A stretch of 64,000 nt of DNA from NCBI RefSeq assembly GCF_030272615.1, contig NC_081406.1, forward strand, positions 192,845,891 to 192,909,890. Direction: 5' to 3'. The translations under genes were made by a program, and so were the position numbers. Position 1 is the first letter of the stretch, and the number at the start of each line of letters is the position of its first letter. The notes under the pieces were generated by a model. The model was not told the DNA's origin. It did not search any database and saw only the letters and a list, made by a program, of their open reading frames with translations. The DNA comes from Cryptomeria japonica (taxonomy: Eukaryota; Streptophyta; Pinopsida; Cupressales; Cupressaceae). Positions 23,540-34,768 of the stretch are shown here, in pieces.

Positions 23540-24597
23540 TTAATTTTTTAAATAAATGATGTATTGTACCTCTTATTTTCATTCACTCACCCCAGAATCA
23601 TATAAACAAACAAGAAGGAAAAATAAATAAAATTGCATGATATAACTCAATAAATACATGACTTACTCAATTTCCCTAGAAAATCAATCGTGGTGTAGGA
23701 TCATAACTTAACATAAATCGCATTTTAATTCTCATTTCATCATTATCAATATCATACTCAAAATGTGAAATAAATTAAAAAAAAATAAAAATGAAAGATT
23801 TAATATGTTAAAAAGATTACCATTGTTTAATACCATGTGCCCAAAATAAATACCGAGAAAAAAGTTAAATATTTAATTTGTTAAAAAGTTACAATTTTTT
23901 AAATACCATGTGCCCAAAACGTGGGCAAAAACATCCATATGGCTCAATATAGAAAAAAAAAAACGATTTTCTATCTTGTTCCATGTTTTTCGATATAAAT
24001 AACATTTATTCACCATAAACTCGAACAGTTAGCATTATTTTAAAATTAAAAAATAAAAATAAAAATCACGTGGGATAGTGCCTTGTGCAAGGCTACAATT
24101 ATTAAAAATTCTTGGCCTCTTGTTCCATTTAAAGGTTTTAAATTTTGAAGGAACAAACCCATAATTGGTAATTTGAAGATTATTTGCTGTATAATTATCT
24201 TGTTCCCAATAGAAATATCTGAGCATGCAAATTTGAAAAATTGAGTTTAAGGACATAACATATTGCAGTTTAAATTTGATGGTCTAAAGTAAATTTTAAA
24301 ATTAATTATAATATAAGATCACAGTAAATATATAATTGATTTATGATATATTGTATAAAAATATAAGACATTTTGGATTTGAAAGGCAACTCTCACTCAA
24401 ATCACTGTTACAAAATATTGACTTGACAGGCAAGGGTGACCATCAAATTTAGCCCCCACCAAGAAATGAAAGCACTCTATCCGCGTTGGCATGTTTTTGC
24501 TGACGTGGACATGAAGAGCCGCGTGTGGACTGGAAAAAATAAAAAAATGCCTTTCCCCAGAACTCCCTTTTCACCTTTCACGTCAAATGACAGACAT
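23540..24597. other. 3' flank of the ERF gene, duplicated at 17700-18710
   Basis: Non-coding, AT-rich. The half nearest the gene (24100-24597) aligns well with 18150-18716, including the shared block AAAGGCAACTCTCA...AAATATTGACTTGACA. It probably contains the 3' UTR. No clear polyadenylation signal can be singled out in such AT-rich sequence. Confidence 0.6.
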
Positions 24598-25221
24598 TTA
24601 AAAATTCCACAAATTCGTAAAATCAAAAACGACGGACGATTGTTCCTCCGTTGTAGAAGAAGACATAATAGCCAGTGTCTCAGCGGGGTCAAGTGACGGC
24701 AATTTCTCCAAATTCAGGCACTGATTGTCGCCTGAATCCCCGAAAAAACTCTCCCACAACGCATATTCCTGCTCCTCTGAAACCAATTGTCCGTCACTTG
24801 ACCCCTCCATTTCTGAAACAGAAGACGACCTCGACGGTGACGGCGCAACCTCCGTCAAAGAACTCCTGCTTTTGCTGGTGGAGGGGATTTGATCGAGCGC
24901 ATATTTGGCGGCGGCGAGTTGAATCTCTTGACGGGAAAGTTTCGAAGCGTACGGAATGGCCGGAATTGAGTTCGGAAAATTGAATTTTGCGTTGGGGCCA
25001 CGCAGACAGAAAACGGCGGCATCGTAAGCACGAGCTGCCTGCTCTGCACTGTCGTAAGATCCCAGCCAAATTTTAGTTCTGCATTTGGGCATTCTTACTT
25101 CGGAAACCCATTTCCCCCATTTTCTCTGTCGAATTCCCTTATATTGGCAGCATTTTTCGCTGCTTTTTTCCTCTGGCGGCGCCGCTATGTTGCCGCCCTG
25201 CAATTTATCTGAAATGTCCAT
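24598..25221 (-). CDS. AP2/ERF-domain transcription factor, DREB-type group II (207 aa, intronless)
   Basis: A nuclear DNA-binding regulator. The single AP2 domain (about residues 27-85) starts [17 protein letters not shown] and contains the [18 protein letters not shown] helix and [12 protein letters not shown] end. Val in the WV of the second strand and the GPNAKFNFP ending are typical of DREB group II (A-5/ERF014-017-like). The usual Glu/Asp at domain position 19 is Met. A Ser-rich middle (about 115-140) and an acidic C-terminal region follow, ending in the LWNF tail seen in related factors. Length and lack of introns fit the family. Codons are CpG-rich compared with all surroundings, which suggests a selected, unmethylated gene. 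The ATG at 25221 gives a short N-terminus before the domain. Target genes cannot be inferred. Confidence 0.93.
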   Translation of the reverse strand: MDISDKLQGGNIAAPPEEKSSEKCCQYKGIRQRKWGKWVSEVRMPKCRTKIWLGSYDSAEQAARAYDAAVFCLRGPNAKFNFPNSIPAIPYASKLSRQEIQLAAAKYALDQIPSTSKSRSSLTEVAPSPSRSSSVSEMEGSSDGQLVSEEQEYALWESFFGDSGDNQCLNLEKLPSLDPAETLAIMSSSTTEEQSSVVFDFTNLWNF

Positions 25222-25321
25222 ATTGCGGTAAAGAAAGAATCTAATTTTAAGTACTGATGCAATCTAAAACTCAGAATCACTGAGCAGTGTGTTTGCATTG
25301 GTTGAGAATGAAGTGGAACGA

Positions 25322-25331
25322 GTATATAAAT
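25322..25331 (-). promoter_or_regulatory. TATA box of the ERF gene
   Basis: On the minus strand ATTTATATAC lies about 100 bases upstream of the ATG in otherwise GC-mixed sequence. Transcription would begin near 25290-25300, giving a 5' leader of about 70-80 bases. Confidence 0.6.
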
Positions 25332-25339
25332 CGCCGCAA

Positions 25340-26640
25340 GCGTGTCCGGAAAACACAGAGGAAAGTGCTTAGGCGCGTTTTTCAGAGCTTTTAGCGCAGG
25401 AAATTTTTATTACACGGGACACGTTTTTGGAAGAAAAGGAGGTACTATTTAAAAGGAAGACCAGCGCGTGGGACACTTAATGGAAACATTTTGCAGCATC
25501 GTGGATAGGGACTTTTGGGATGGTTTTGCATGTCCTGGCTTGTTGGAGAAAACTTCCACCGTTGGATGTGATCTGAGATGGGCCCATGATGATTTAAACC
25601 TGTAGGGAGGAAAATAGCCAAGACTGGTCTGACCCAAACATTTCGAAAGGTCACTCCGCGGTACTTATGTCGGGTTCAGATTTGTTCCAGCGAGTTTGGA
25701 GTCAATCTATAGGGTCATTGTAGAATAGTTATAGAAGATTCCTTGTGTCTATATCTTCGTACACGGTGTCTTATTGGGGTTTGGAGTCTGGACTTATTAC
25801 AGGCGGATGACACAGATGTTTTGTGTCAACTGTAACTCTGGATATGGTCAAAGAGCCATTCAGCGTAAAATAAATGCATTGGCTTCTAGATACTTTTGTA
25901 CTTGTAGTGCTATTTAATTGTTTTCAACTTATTGTACCCATATAGTTGTTGTGAGCCACTGAAGACTCCGTTATTACACTAGTAACATTGGACGTGTCTA
26001 TTCTGGTTCCAAAACGGTAGTACGGATTGACTAACACGCGTGTTAGTCGCGCGTTTTACACCATCGATTTTGCAATAAACGGCTGCGATTGACTAACATG
26101 TCGCTAACACACTATACGAAAGGTCTCTTGTTTTGGAGCCCGAATAGCTTCAACAAACAACATTGTGATTTTTAATTTTATTCATAAATATGAAATAATT
26201 GTTTTGTGAGGTGCAAATTGATCCATGGGTAGACATCTCTTGCAGGCCATATCTGCACATATGTACCCTACTAGCACATTTAGGTGCATATATTCTATTT
26301 TTACGTGGATTTTTGTATTATTTTTTACGAAATACAAAGCAAATATATTCTCAACTCGTAAGTTTAATTCTTGTTACTAGCAATCGCACTTTGTTGTGCA
26401 TTGGGTACATCAAAGAGGTGTGGATGATCAATTAGGAAAAATTTTGGTGTATTTTGCATACAATTGTTCAATACGTAAGTTCAATTGGGAGGCCATTTGA
26501 AAAATGATGTTTGTGCAAACAAGGTCTCAATCAAGAAGTGATAGCTTAAAATCAACTATGCATCCAATTATAGGGATCCAAGCATGACTAAAACAAATAC
26601 TCTGAATTGGGAAGATAACTAGGTTTCATTAGCAACAAGA
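25340..26640. other. Spacer upstream of the ERF gene
   Basis: No gene recognised. The sequence is less AT-rich near the ERF gene and presumably includes its distal promoter. Short frames here (for example 25445-25654 minus) have no family features. Confidence 0.4.
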
Positions 26641-26659
26641 TCATGGTTTGTTTGCAATA

Positions 26660-26962
26660 GGTGGAGAGGGAGATAAATATATATAAATAGGTAGAGAGCT
26701 AGGGAGAGGAAAGGAGAGAAATAGAGAGAGGAGAGAGAAGTAGAGATATATAAAAGGAGGGATTGATAGTGAGCGAGGGAGAAAGGGAGAAATAGGGATA
26801 AAGAGAGGGAAATATAGGGATAGAAAGGAGAGATAAAGAAATAAATATAAATTGGAAAAGATTGATGGTGAGAGAGAGAGAGAGGAGATGGAGACATAAA
26901 AAGTTAAAGATACATGAAGTGATATATAGAGAGAGAGGTAGAAGGCTATATATACATATGTG

Positions 26963-27024
<62 letters not shown>
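26660..27024. repeat. GA-rich low-complexity tract with (GT)n and (GA)n microsatellites
   Basis: About 360 bp of purine-rich GAGA/GGAGA sequence ends in (TG)n at about 26959-26977 followed by (AG)n to 27024. The Leu/Ser-rich open frames it produces on the minus strand are artefacts of the repeat. Confidence 0.9.
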
Positions 27025-27027
<3 letters not shown>

Positions 27028-27103
27028 TAAAATTGATTTAATGTTCAATATTTTTAATAATATGACACTAGTAGTTGTGATTTTAAATTGTTAGTGTTGA
27101 TCA

Positions 27104-28375
27104 TTTTTTTTATTAAACAAAGCTAAAATATAAATATACATAAAGAATACCAGTCCAAAAAAGGAGCTGCAAATAAGAAGAATAGTAACAACAATTAGTC
27201 TAAAGGGCCACTAATAATATACATTAGGTGTCAAATACAAACCCAAGAATAAACCATTAAAAGGATAGCTTAAACAAGGCTAATCCAACTATAGAACAAC
27301 ACAATCATTGATTTCAAAATTACACTTTGACACCATAGCAAAAAAAAACAATTGCAATTTGAACTTAAACAACCTTTGAAGCTATCTTGCACAATGAATA
27401 GATCTCTATCATGAAGCTACAAAAATTGGTACTTGATTTCTTCCAACCGGTTGTGGTATTGGTCATCTTCTTTCAGCTACAAACATAGAGAAATAAACTA
27501 TAGTATGATATCAGAGTGAAACTTAGAATTTGAATTTCCTAACGCAAGATACGATTAGAAAACATGGCTAAAAATCTACTTTTCTAAATATTAAACAAGA
27601 TAGTCTATCTCATATTATGAGCAATAACATTATTATGATGTTAATCACCTAATAAAGATTTTTTCTAGCCTAACTATGAGCAAATGTTGTAGGAAACTAA
27701 CTATAATTTAAATGTTTCAAGTTTTTAGCATGCTGCACTTGGCAAGTATAATCTTCAAACATTTTAGTCTATCACCAACCAAAAGCTTAAAATGAATGAC
27801 TTTCCATGCTAAAATTTGAGTACTATCCTCTACCTTAGACTTCTAGATTTGAGCATAAGGAACTCTTCCATTTTCTTTCCTGAAATTCTATTTTGTGTTA
27901 AGTCTTTGATTTAGAGTCACATTCGAAAGGATTTTAAGGTATATTTTCTTTAGGAGGAAACAAGAAAACTAATATTTATCCAGCCATAGCCAATCTTTAG
28001 AGAAGTTACATTTCAATGGCATAGAAAATTTCATAGAAATCTCTATAGGAACCAAGTATTTAACAAATTTCACAAACACCATATATCTATTGTTTAAACA
28101 AAAAATATTTTTTATGTTTTTCTAATCATCCTAGTCAAGGGATTTAAAATCCCAAATATCACCAAATTATTTCACACCCTTTTTTAATAGATAATGAGCT
28201 TTTCTAGGCAAGATAACATTAATGGCTACGGTCCATGATAATATACAAGAATATTCCACCAGATGGAGGAAGACCCAAAGATAAAACCATGTTGCAAATA
28301 ATCCTTTTTCTAGTTTAAAAAATATGCAACCTTATTGCCAAGCCTTGTAAATAGATTGTAGTGGAAATAAAGCTT
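27104..28375 (-). pseudogene. LINE ORF2 3' part (continues at 46939)
   Basis: Minus-strand translation from 28375, joined to 47051-46939, gives an open, LINE-like C-terminal region: SIYKAWQ, then FGDIWDFKSLD, then ILAWKVIHFKLLVGDRLK, the zf-RVT-type end of plant L1-like ORF2. Stops are mostly TAG/TGA at Trp, Gln or Arg positions. The poly(A)-like end is the T-run at about 27104-27113 on the plus strand. Element F was inserted at 28376 with target AGCTT. Confidence 0.72.
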
Positions 28376-29864
28376 TGTATGCGGGAAAAGTGGGCTGATA
28401 AAACTTAATATATGAAAATATATAAAAAATGACTTGTCCACACACACACACAGGACTTCTTGGTGCAAGCTATGGAGTAACGTAGTATTACTCAGCTTCC
28501 CAAGGTGGGTCCCATGGTTCTCTATCTCACAATGTCCCTTAAACCAATGTTTTGCTCTCAGATCACTGAGCAAAATGGTTCAGGGATGGCAAATGCAAGA
28601 ACGAGGGATGCTCTGATAGATTTTTAGAATGAAATGTGTTATAAGCTATGTATGATTTTAAAATGCAATAAACTAAATGATAAGATGACAATATTAGTAT
28701 GAATACTATCCTAGCATACTATATTTAGTCTATGATTGAACTAAAATGATAAAGAAATTATTCTAAACATGCATATTTAGTCTAATTCCTGATTTAAGAG
28801 AGACTAAATGATGAGCATATATGAAATGAGAAAGCTTGAATGTATTTGAGCATAAGTGTGATGCTACAAATTTGAAGGATGATTCTTATGGAGGAATGAG
28901 AGCTCTATTTATAGCAAGAATAGGGCAATGGATGGTCAAGATTGAAAGATTCAATCAAGGGCTGAATTTGAAAGTTGGGGATCCATGTGCACAATTTGTA
29001 CCAATGAAATGGTGACAAGTGTCAACATAGGGTTGGATTGAGAGAAGGGTTTGGAGACATTGAATGCCTGAAAAGACCTCATGGTTATCTAGAGGCTAAG
29101 GGTCAAGTCTAAATTAAGATCACCCACTGAATTAAGAGTTAATCCAAGGATAAACTTTTGTGCAAATGATTAAGAGATAATCATGGTCAAAGCATTAATG
29201 GCCTGATGAGACCCTTGGGTTGGATGAAGGTTGAGTCAAAACAAATGTTTTAACCATGTAGGGGGGTTTGAGTTAACCATTAATGGTTATTGGAGACTTT
29301 GGGGATTAAGTGGTTGAAGGTTGAAAGCCTTCAATGGTTATCAAAGACTTTGAGCCATTTAGTGGTTGAAGGTTGAAAGCCTTTAATGGTTATCAAAGAC
29401 TTTGAGGGTTTGAGAAGTGACTTCCCTTTGCTTAGGGATGTGACAAAGTTTAGAAGAGGGGTTAGGTTAATTAGAAGCGTTTAGAAGATTCTAGAAGGGA
29501 TTAGAAAGGGGTTTGGGAAGGCAAGTGGGAGATATAGGATTTTGCAAGTGGATGGAGGGATAATAGGATTTAATTGAATTAAATGTTTTAATTCAATTTG
29601 GTTGCAATTAAATAAATTAGATTTATTTAATTTAGGATAACTATTTAATTAAATTTGAATTTAATTAAAAGTGGATAGGGGGGATTTAATTGAATAAAAT
29701 GATTTATTCATTAAATGGGTGTAGTGAATTTAATTTAAATAAATTGAGTAATTTACTTAATTAAATAGAGGAATGCGGGTAATTTAATTAAATTGGATTT
29801 AATTAAATAGAGAAATGAACATAAAACATTTATTTAGGAATATGGTCATTTTTATACGTCTACA
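28376..29864 (-). repeat. Element F 3' LTR
   Basis: 1489 bp. Contains a TATA box CTATAAATAG (minus sense, 28905-28914), a (CA)n near 28440, a 52-bp tandem duplication (units start 29311 and 29363) and a very AT-rich end with TTAATTAAAT repeats. Confidence 0.95.
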
Positions 29865-29878
29865 TTTTGCCCCTCTTT
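29865..29878 (-). promoter_or_regulatory. Polypurine tract of element F
   Basis: Read on the minus strand AAAGAGGGGCAAAA directly precedes the 3' LTR. Confidence 0.85.
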
Positions 29879-30203
29879 GAAGTGACGTGTGTGCACATGT
29901 TATTTCAAAGAAAATGATGTGTTTTTGTGATTTATGATCAAATGCAATTTTTGTGTTGCTCTTTTGATTTGCCAATCATGCCCCAGATTCGATATTTGAT
30001 AATGATGCCCCCTCGGGAGATGAATCAATATTTTAAAATTTTTTTGATTTAATTTGATGAGTTGCGTATGATGTGTAGGATTTCGTGCATGTAAAATGTG
30101 CGCAAATTGATTCATCTCCTGATAAGTTACAAATGTTATGGTATAGGGGAGACCGCGACCATATTACAGGTCCATTTGGCTAACCCTAATTTCAATTTTC
30201 TCC

Positions 30204-30210
30204 TATAAAA
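30204..30210 (+). promoter_or_regulatory. TATA box of the antisense gene in element F
   Basis: TATAAAA followed by GGGG stands 75 bases upstream of the ATG at 30285, on the strand opposite to gag-pol. This points to an independent promoter. It lies about 340 bp inside the element, beyond the 3' LTR. Confidence 0.65.
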
Positions 30211-30446
30211 GGGGAAAAGGGCTTGATTTAGATTCATTTGTGCTTGTTTGACTTTGGAGAAAGAGAATTTGGTCTGCAGAGAAAATGCCTATTCCGTATC
30301 ATAGACACCGTTTTGAGCGCGTTCGGAGGTATCGGAGACCTGCAGCGCGTGGACCACCAGTAAGTCAACATTTTTGACCCTTTTTTGACTTTTCATTTTG
30401 TTGTTTTTAGTCATTTTTTTATTTTCAAAGTTCGGGTTTAACGTTT

Positions 30447-30903
30447 TAGCGCGTCTAGGGCGTAGTTTAGCGCATATGAAGTTTAGAGTAGCGCATCAGG
30501 TTTAATTTTAGGGGTCGCGTCTGAAAGAAATAGGATAGCGCATGACAAAAATATGTTAGCGCATATAGGCAGAATAGCGCATGGCAGTCGTAGGGTAGCA
30601 CGTCGCGTCAACAGGTTAGCACGTAGGGTAGACCTAGTGCATAGGGGTCGCAGGGGTTCGCATAGGTAAGAGGTTTTAGCGTGTAGGGTTAACCTAGCGC
30701 ATAGGGCCAAACGGGTAGCACCTAGGGGGTGTAGATTAGCGCGTAGGGTCAGTCTAGCGCAGAGGGTAGGTTAGGTGGCGCATGGGGTGAAAAGATTAGC
30801 ACGTAGACAGATTCTAGCGCATAGGGTAAAAAGAATAGCGCGTAGGAGAGACAGCCTAGCGCGTGGGGGCTTTTTAGCGCATTGGGTATCTGTTTTAGCG
30901 CAT
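30447..30903 (+). repeat. TAGCGC[A/G]T minisatellite, 60-bp higher-order unit (21+21+18)
   Basis: About 22 copies of TAGCGCAT, TAGCGCGT or one- to two-base variants. From 30536 the start-to-start spacings repeat strictly as 21, 18, 21, 21, 18, 21 and so on, so three diverged monomers form a 60-bp unit. Spacings near 30489-30536 (24, 23) mark small indels. It lies wholly in the intron of the PMD gene. The same core occurs in reverse orientation at 43101-43475 and 44941-45362. Confidence 0.93.
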
Positions 30904-31084
30904 CTGGAAAATTTTTGCGAGATGAGCCGATTTGAAAATTTGATTTGGTCTGTCTGTCATGATTTTATGCGTTTGTCCAATATGAGTGTTGATATAACTT
31001 GTTTTGATTTGCGATTTTCCAAGTTATGTATAGATATCAATGTGTTGTGTTTGATCAAAATATGATTTGTTTGCGTTGTCTGTT

Positions 31085-31275
31085 TCAAGTTCAATGTGTG
31101 AAGCCTGAGTTGTGTTACAAGCCGATATGGGTTGGAAACTTGAGTTGTTTTACAAGCTGATATGGGTGGGAAACTTGAGTTGTTTTACAAGTTTATGTGA
31201 TTTTGGAGACTTGAGTTGTGTTACAAGTTTTGATATGGTTTTTGAGAACTTGAGTTGTTTTACAAGTTGATATGA
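31085..31275 (+). repeat. Short direct repeats ACTTGAGTTGT..TTACAAG
   Basis: Four or five diverged copies of a unit with AACTTGAGTTGTTTTACAAG spaced 45-60 bp in the intron. The preceding copy reads GAGTTGTGTTACAAGC. No function apparent. Confidence 0.65.
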
Positions 31276-33347
31276 AATGATAGGATTTTGAAATTTGATA
31301 TAGATGAGCAAAATGTTTAATGTTTGTTGATGTAAGTTTGATTTTGATATCTTTGATTTGATGTGGAAACTGATATTGGATTTGTTTTGCTTGTTGACAG
31401 GAGCGATTGGGCGTGGTTCAGTCGCGGGAGAGATTCCCCAGATCGTGGACATTGATACCGCGGTTGTCGTAGGCCGACCTGGACATTATCGAGAGATGTG
31501 GATTGACTTCTCTTCTGGATATGCCTCGATTCACTGTAAACCGAGGGTTACTGACAACTTTGGCAGAGAGGTGGCACAGTGATACGAACACCTTTCATTT
31601 TGCCACTGGAGAGATGACAGTCACACCTGAGGACTGTTACCAGATTCTGTGCATCCCAGTAGTAGGGGCACTACTACCATACGAGTAGTCAGAGGAGGGT
31701 GGCACAGAGGCACTGCGCCACATTTTTCATGATGATACTGTCTGTGGCTATGAGATCCCATGGCAGGAGTTTCTAGACCTGGACTATGCACCGCTGCCAT
31801 CCGTACTGGCAGGATTCATTGGTGGATTCCTTTGTCCTGATCGCAGGTCAAAGGGATTCTCGGTGGGATGGGGGCTGGTGTTGGAGGAGATGGTGATGCA
31901 GGGGCGGAGGTTTGCATAGGGGTCAGCTATGCTGGCTCATTTATACAGGAGTCTGCATGAGGTAGTATACCTCGGTTACGACAGTGTGTCAGCTGGTGTG
32001 ACATTATTACAGGTATGGTGCTGGGAGCACATTCCAGCAGCGAGGCCATTAGCAGACAGGGACAGGCTCGTAGGTGCGTCATATGCCTATGGATACAGGG
32101 GTCTAGTTGTCCAGCGTAAGCTGGGCAAACTAGAGCATTGGAGGAGGGTTTTTGATGATATAGATACTGTCACCTGGTGACCGTATACAGGATGTGAGGT
32201 GTGGGCGGAGGATGGGCTGGAGATGCCCTTTGTATTCATGACCAGGTACCTGATTGGGAGGACCCCGTTCATGATTGAGCGGTTTGTGGTGACCCGAGTT
32301 TTGAGACAGTTCGGGCGCCAGCAGGGTATTCCTCAGGGAGCTTGCCTTTATGCACGGCGGTAGTAGGATGTGGCCGATTGGGGGCCGACTATTGATAGTG
32401 CCGTAGTGGTGGAGGAGTTTGTGGGATTGGCCAGGCAGATCTGGGATTATGCCCCAGAGATTCAGGATGCGGGTATGACAGATGAGTTTGCTCGTTTGTT
32501 TGTTGCGCGGGCGGTGGCCAGGATATCGGATCCTGAGGAGATGAGGCCAGCCTTTGATTCAAATGAGGAGGAGGGAGATGGGGGAGATGATGGAGATGAT
32601 GGGGAGGATGGAGGAGGAGGACGAGGGAGAGGAGCCAGAGAGCGGCGGGGAGGTATAGTGAGGAGAGGAGATAGAGGTGTAGATAGAGCGGTGAGACAGG
32701 GGAGGATAGACAGGGGGAGAGGTGGATTGGCTATCGGAGCCAGTGGAGAGGGGAGAGTGGGGGAGGTGCTAGCGGCAGTGGGGGGCGATGATGAGCCTAG
32801 TCGACCAGCTCAGAGGAGGAGGATGGATGCACTCCCACCTTCAGTACCGAGGACAGGCCGAGTGGGAGGGGTTCCTCCAGCACAGGTACCGTTACGGGTT
32901 CGAGTCCCAGGTCATATGGAGGATGCCCAGATACGGACCTTGCAGATTACTGTGCAGCAGCTGCAGGCACAGATTTTGACCTATCAGCGGCAGATTTCTC
33001 AGTTGACTACTGAGCAAGACACCGAGATAGAGCGGAGGGGGTGAGCGGAGGAGGTGGTGGCGAGCATGCAGAGAGCAGCGACGGGTGGTCCCATGAGAGA
33101 CACCCTGAGAGAGCTGGCATTCAGAGCCCAGGAGGCAGAGTGTTACAGGTGGCATTATGAGGCTGCAGTACCAAGGGACCGGCGAGTATAGAGTTTTGCA
33201 CAGTCGAGATCCAGCCGATCTCAAGCTACTGGGTCACGGTCAGAGAGTCGAGGTGTTACGGGGCCACCGAGACAGGACCCTCCTGGAGATCCAGGGGCCG
33301 GTGTATCTGGAGTGAGATCATCTCCATCAGGAGATAGTCATACTTGA

Positions 33348-34768
33348 GAGACATGGTCTTTGTTGTAGTTTTGGATCATTGTTATTCTTTGTACTGGACA
33401 CAGTTTTGACACATTTTGTACATTTGGATCATTTTTGAGATATATATATATGGCACCATTTTTGATCATGTGATGTGTGTATATGGATGCATGTTATGTG
33501 GGCTACTTCCTTTCTTTATGATGATGCAATGCTTATATAGATGATATAATGTGCGATGCAGGATGTATGCTTTTATATGCTGTGAGATGTATCTTGAAAA
33601 TGAGATGTATGATTTGATATGCAACTAAATGGAAAATGATATGCAACTAACAGTAAAATGATATGCAGTGATTTTAAAATGATGTAAAATGATATGCAAC
33701 TAACAGTAAAATGATATGCAGTGATTTTAAAATGATGTAAAATGATATGCAACTAACAGTAAAATGATATACAACTATGTTTTTGGTAGCATCCTCATTC
33801 TATATTTGCCATCCGATATAGCCATTTGTTTGCGTTCTTTGTAAATATCATCATTGAGCATTGATTGGTTTAGGATATGTTGAAAATTTATACAAGCATA
33901 ATGGTATAATTGAACCATAATGACCTGAGAAAAATTTACATGATGTTTGATTTTGCAAGACAGCACAAGCGTCAAGGTATAATTGAACCAGGACGACCTG
34001 AGTGCGTATTGCGTAAACAGACAAGATTTGATCATTTGTATGCGTGAAGTGGAATCAGACCTTCAGTGATATTATCACGTCCCGAGGCAAGCATTCACAC
34101 AGTACAAGCGATCGCCTCCCAGATAGAAGACTAAGAAAATATTGGAAGGTCCCCTTGAACTCTAGCTGTGAAGCATTTAGTGAGACAAGGAAGAGAATCC
34201 AATAATTCAAAAAAAAATTCAAAATGCAAAACTAGTCAAGACTTTACGCAAGAATGCAACATTTAGTACTTCAGAAAATCAGCCATCCTTGGTATTTTTG
34301 TGATTTGTTTTGTTTTTGGTTTTGGCGATGAAGCGTAGTGTTTGGCTGTTGTGGTTTGTTGGATGTCACGTTTTTGAGTTTTGCCTCTAGTCTTGATGTT
34401 TTGAATGTTTGCAAGTTTTTGAACAAGTTAATGCCTCTAGCTGAGTGTGCCTCTTGATATGATCATGTACAGTGATTTCCAAGCCACGGTGGGATGTGGT
34501 AAGAGGATGTATATAGAGAAATCAGGATAGTGACTACGCTAAGTATGTCCTGAATGGATATGGGCTAAGTGTCGGGCGATGGCCGATAGTGTTTGTATGG
34601 ATAAAATGGCATGGAAATAGATAGAGGAGCCGTTCTTTCACAAGAGCGCCTGTTTACCAGGTTTTCACCATTTGTTTTTATTTGTACTCTCTGTTTTTGC
34701 TTTTTCTGAATTTTTTTGATTTTTTTGTTTTTTTGGCTTATTTTGGCTTTTTCCGTGCACGAGGCCAC
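33348..34768. other. Intergenic region of element F between convergent genes
   Basis: The spacer between the end of the PMD gene (plus) and the end of pol (minus). It should hold both 3' UTRs. It includes a 53-bp tandem repeat (33638-33771), two copies of GGTATAATTGAACCA...GACCTGAG (33902 and 33976) and a T-rich block (34660-34750). No coding sequence is recognised. Confidence 0.6.
33638..33771. repeat. 53-bp tandem repeat, about 2.5 copies
   Basis: Units start at 33638, 33691 and 33744 with core GATATGCAACTAACAGTAAA. The copies are almost identical, so the expansion is recent. Confidence 0.9.

Larger units (their letters stand above)
30360..31400 (+). other. Intron of the antisense PMD gene
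   Basis: 1041 bp with GTAAGT at the 5' end and TTGTTGACAG at the 3' end after a T-rich tract. The ends fit in phase between two open segments. It contains the TAGCGC minisatellite (30447-30903) and several copies of a short ACTTGAGTTGT...TACAAG repeat (31085-31270). Confidence 0.75.
30285..33347 (+). pseudogene. Antisense plant mobile domain (PMD) gene of element F, two exons, eight premature stops
   Basis: Exon 1 (30285-30359) encodes 25 Arg-rich residues starting MPIPYHRHRF and ends at a good donor (A|GTAAGT). The acceptor TTGTTGACAG gives exon 2 from 31401 in the same phase, in one frame to TGA at 33345. Exon 2 has the plant mobile domain: CGLTSLLDMPRF, ERWHSDTNTFHFATGEMT, VLAGFIGGFLCPDRRSKG, GVTLLQVWCWEH, RTPFMIERFVVTRVLRQ. 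An acidic-to-RGG-like segment (about 32560-32720) and a Gln-rich coiled-coil-like end follow. Stops at 31470, 31686, 31917, 32178, 32361, 32364, 33042 and 33189 are all TAG or TGA where CAG, TGG or CGA is likely. There is no frameshift. PMD proteins are linked to silencing in Arabidopsis (MAIL1/MAIN family), and transposons are known to carry the domain. Its role here is unknown. Confidence 0.85.

Noticed and set aside
24675-24983. Plus-strand open frame opposite the ERF gene
   Set aside because: Shadow of the GC-rich ERF coding sequence.
26641-27048. Ser/Leu-rich open frame on the minus strand
   Set aside because: Produced by the (GA)n/(GT)n tract; it has no non-repetitive content.
30447-30903. 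CRISPR-like array appearance (short repeats at regular spacing)
   Set aside because: The core is only 8 bp, period 21 bp, degenerate, inside a plant retrotransposon; there are no cas genes.
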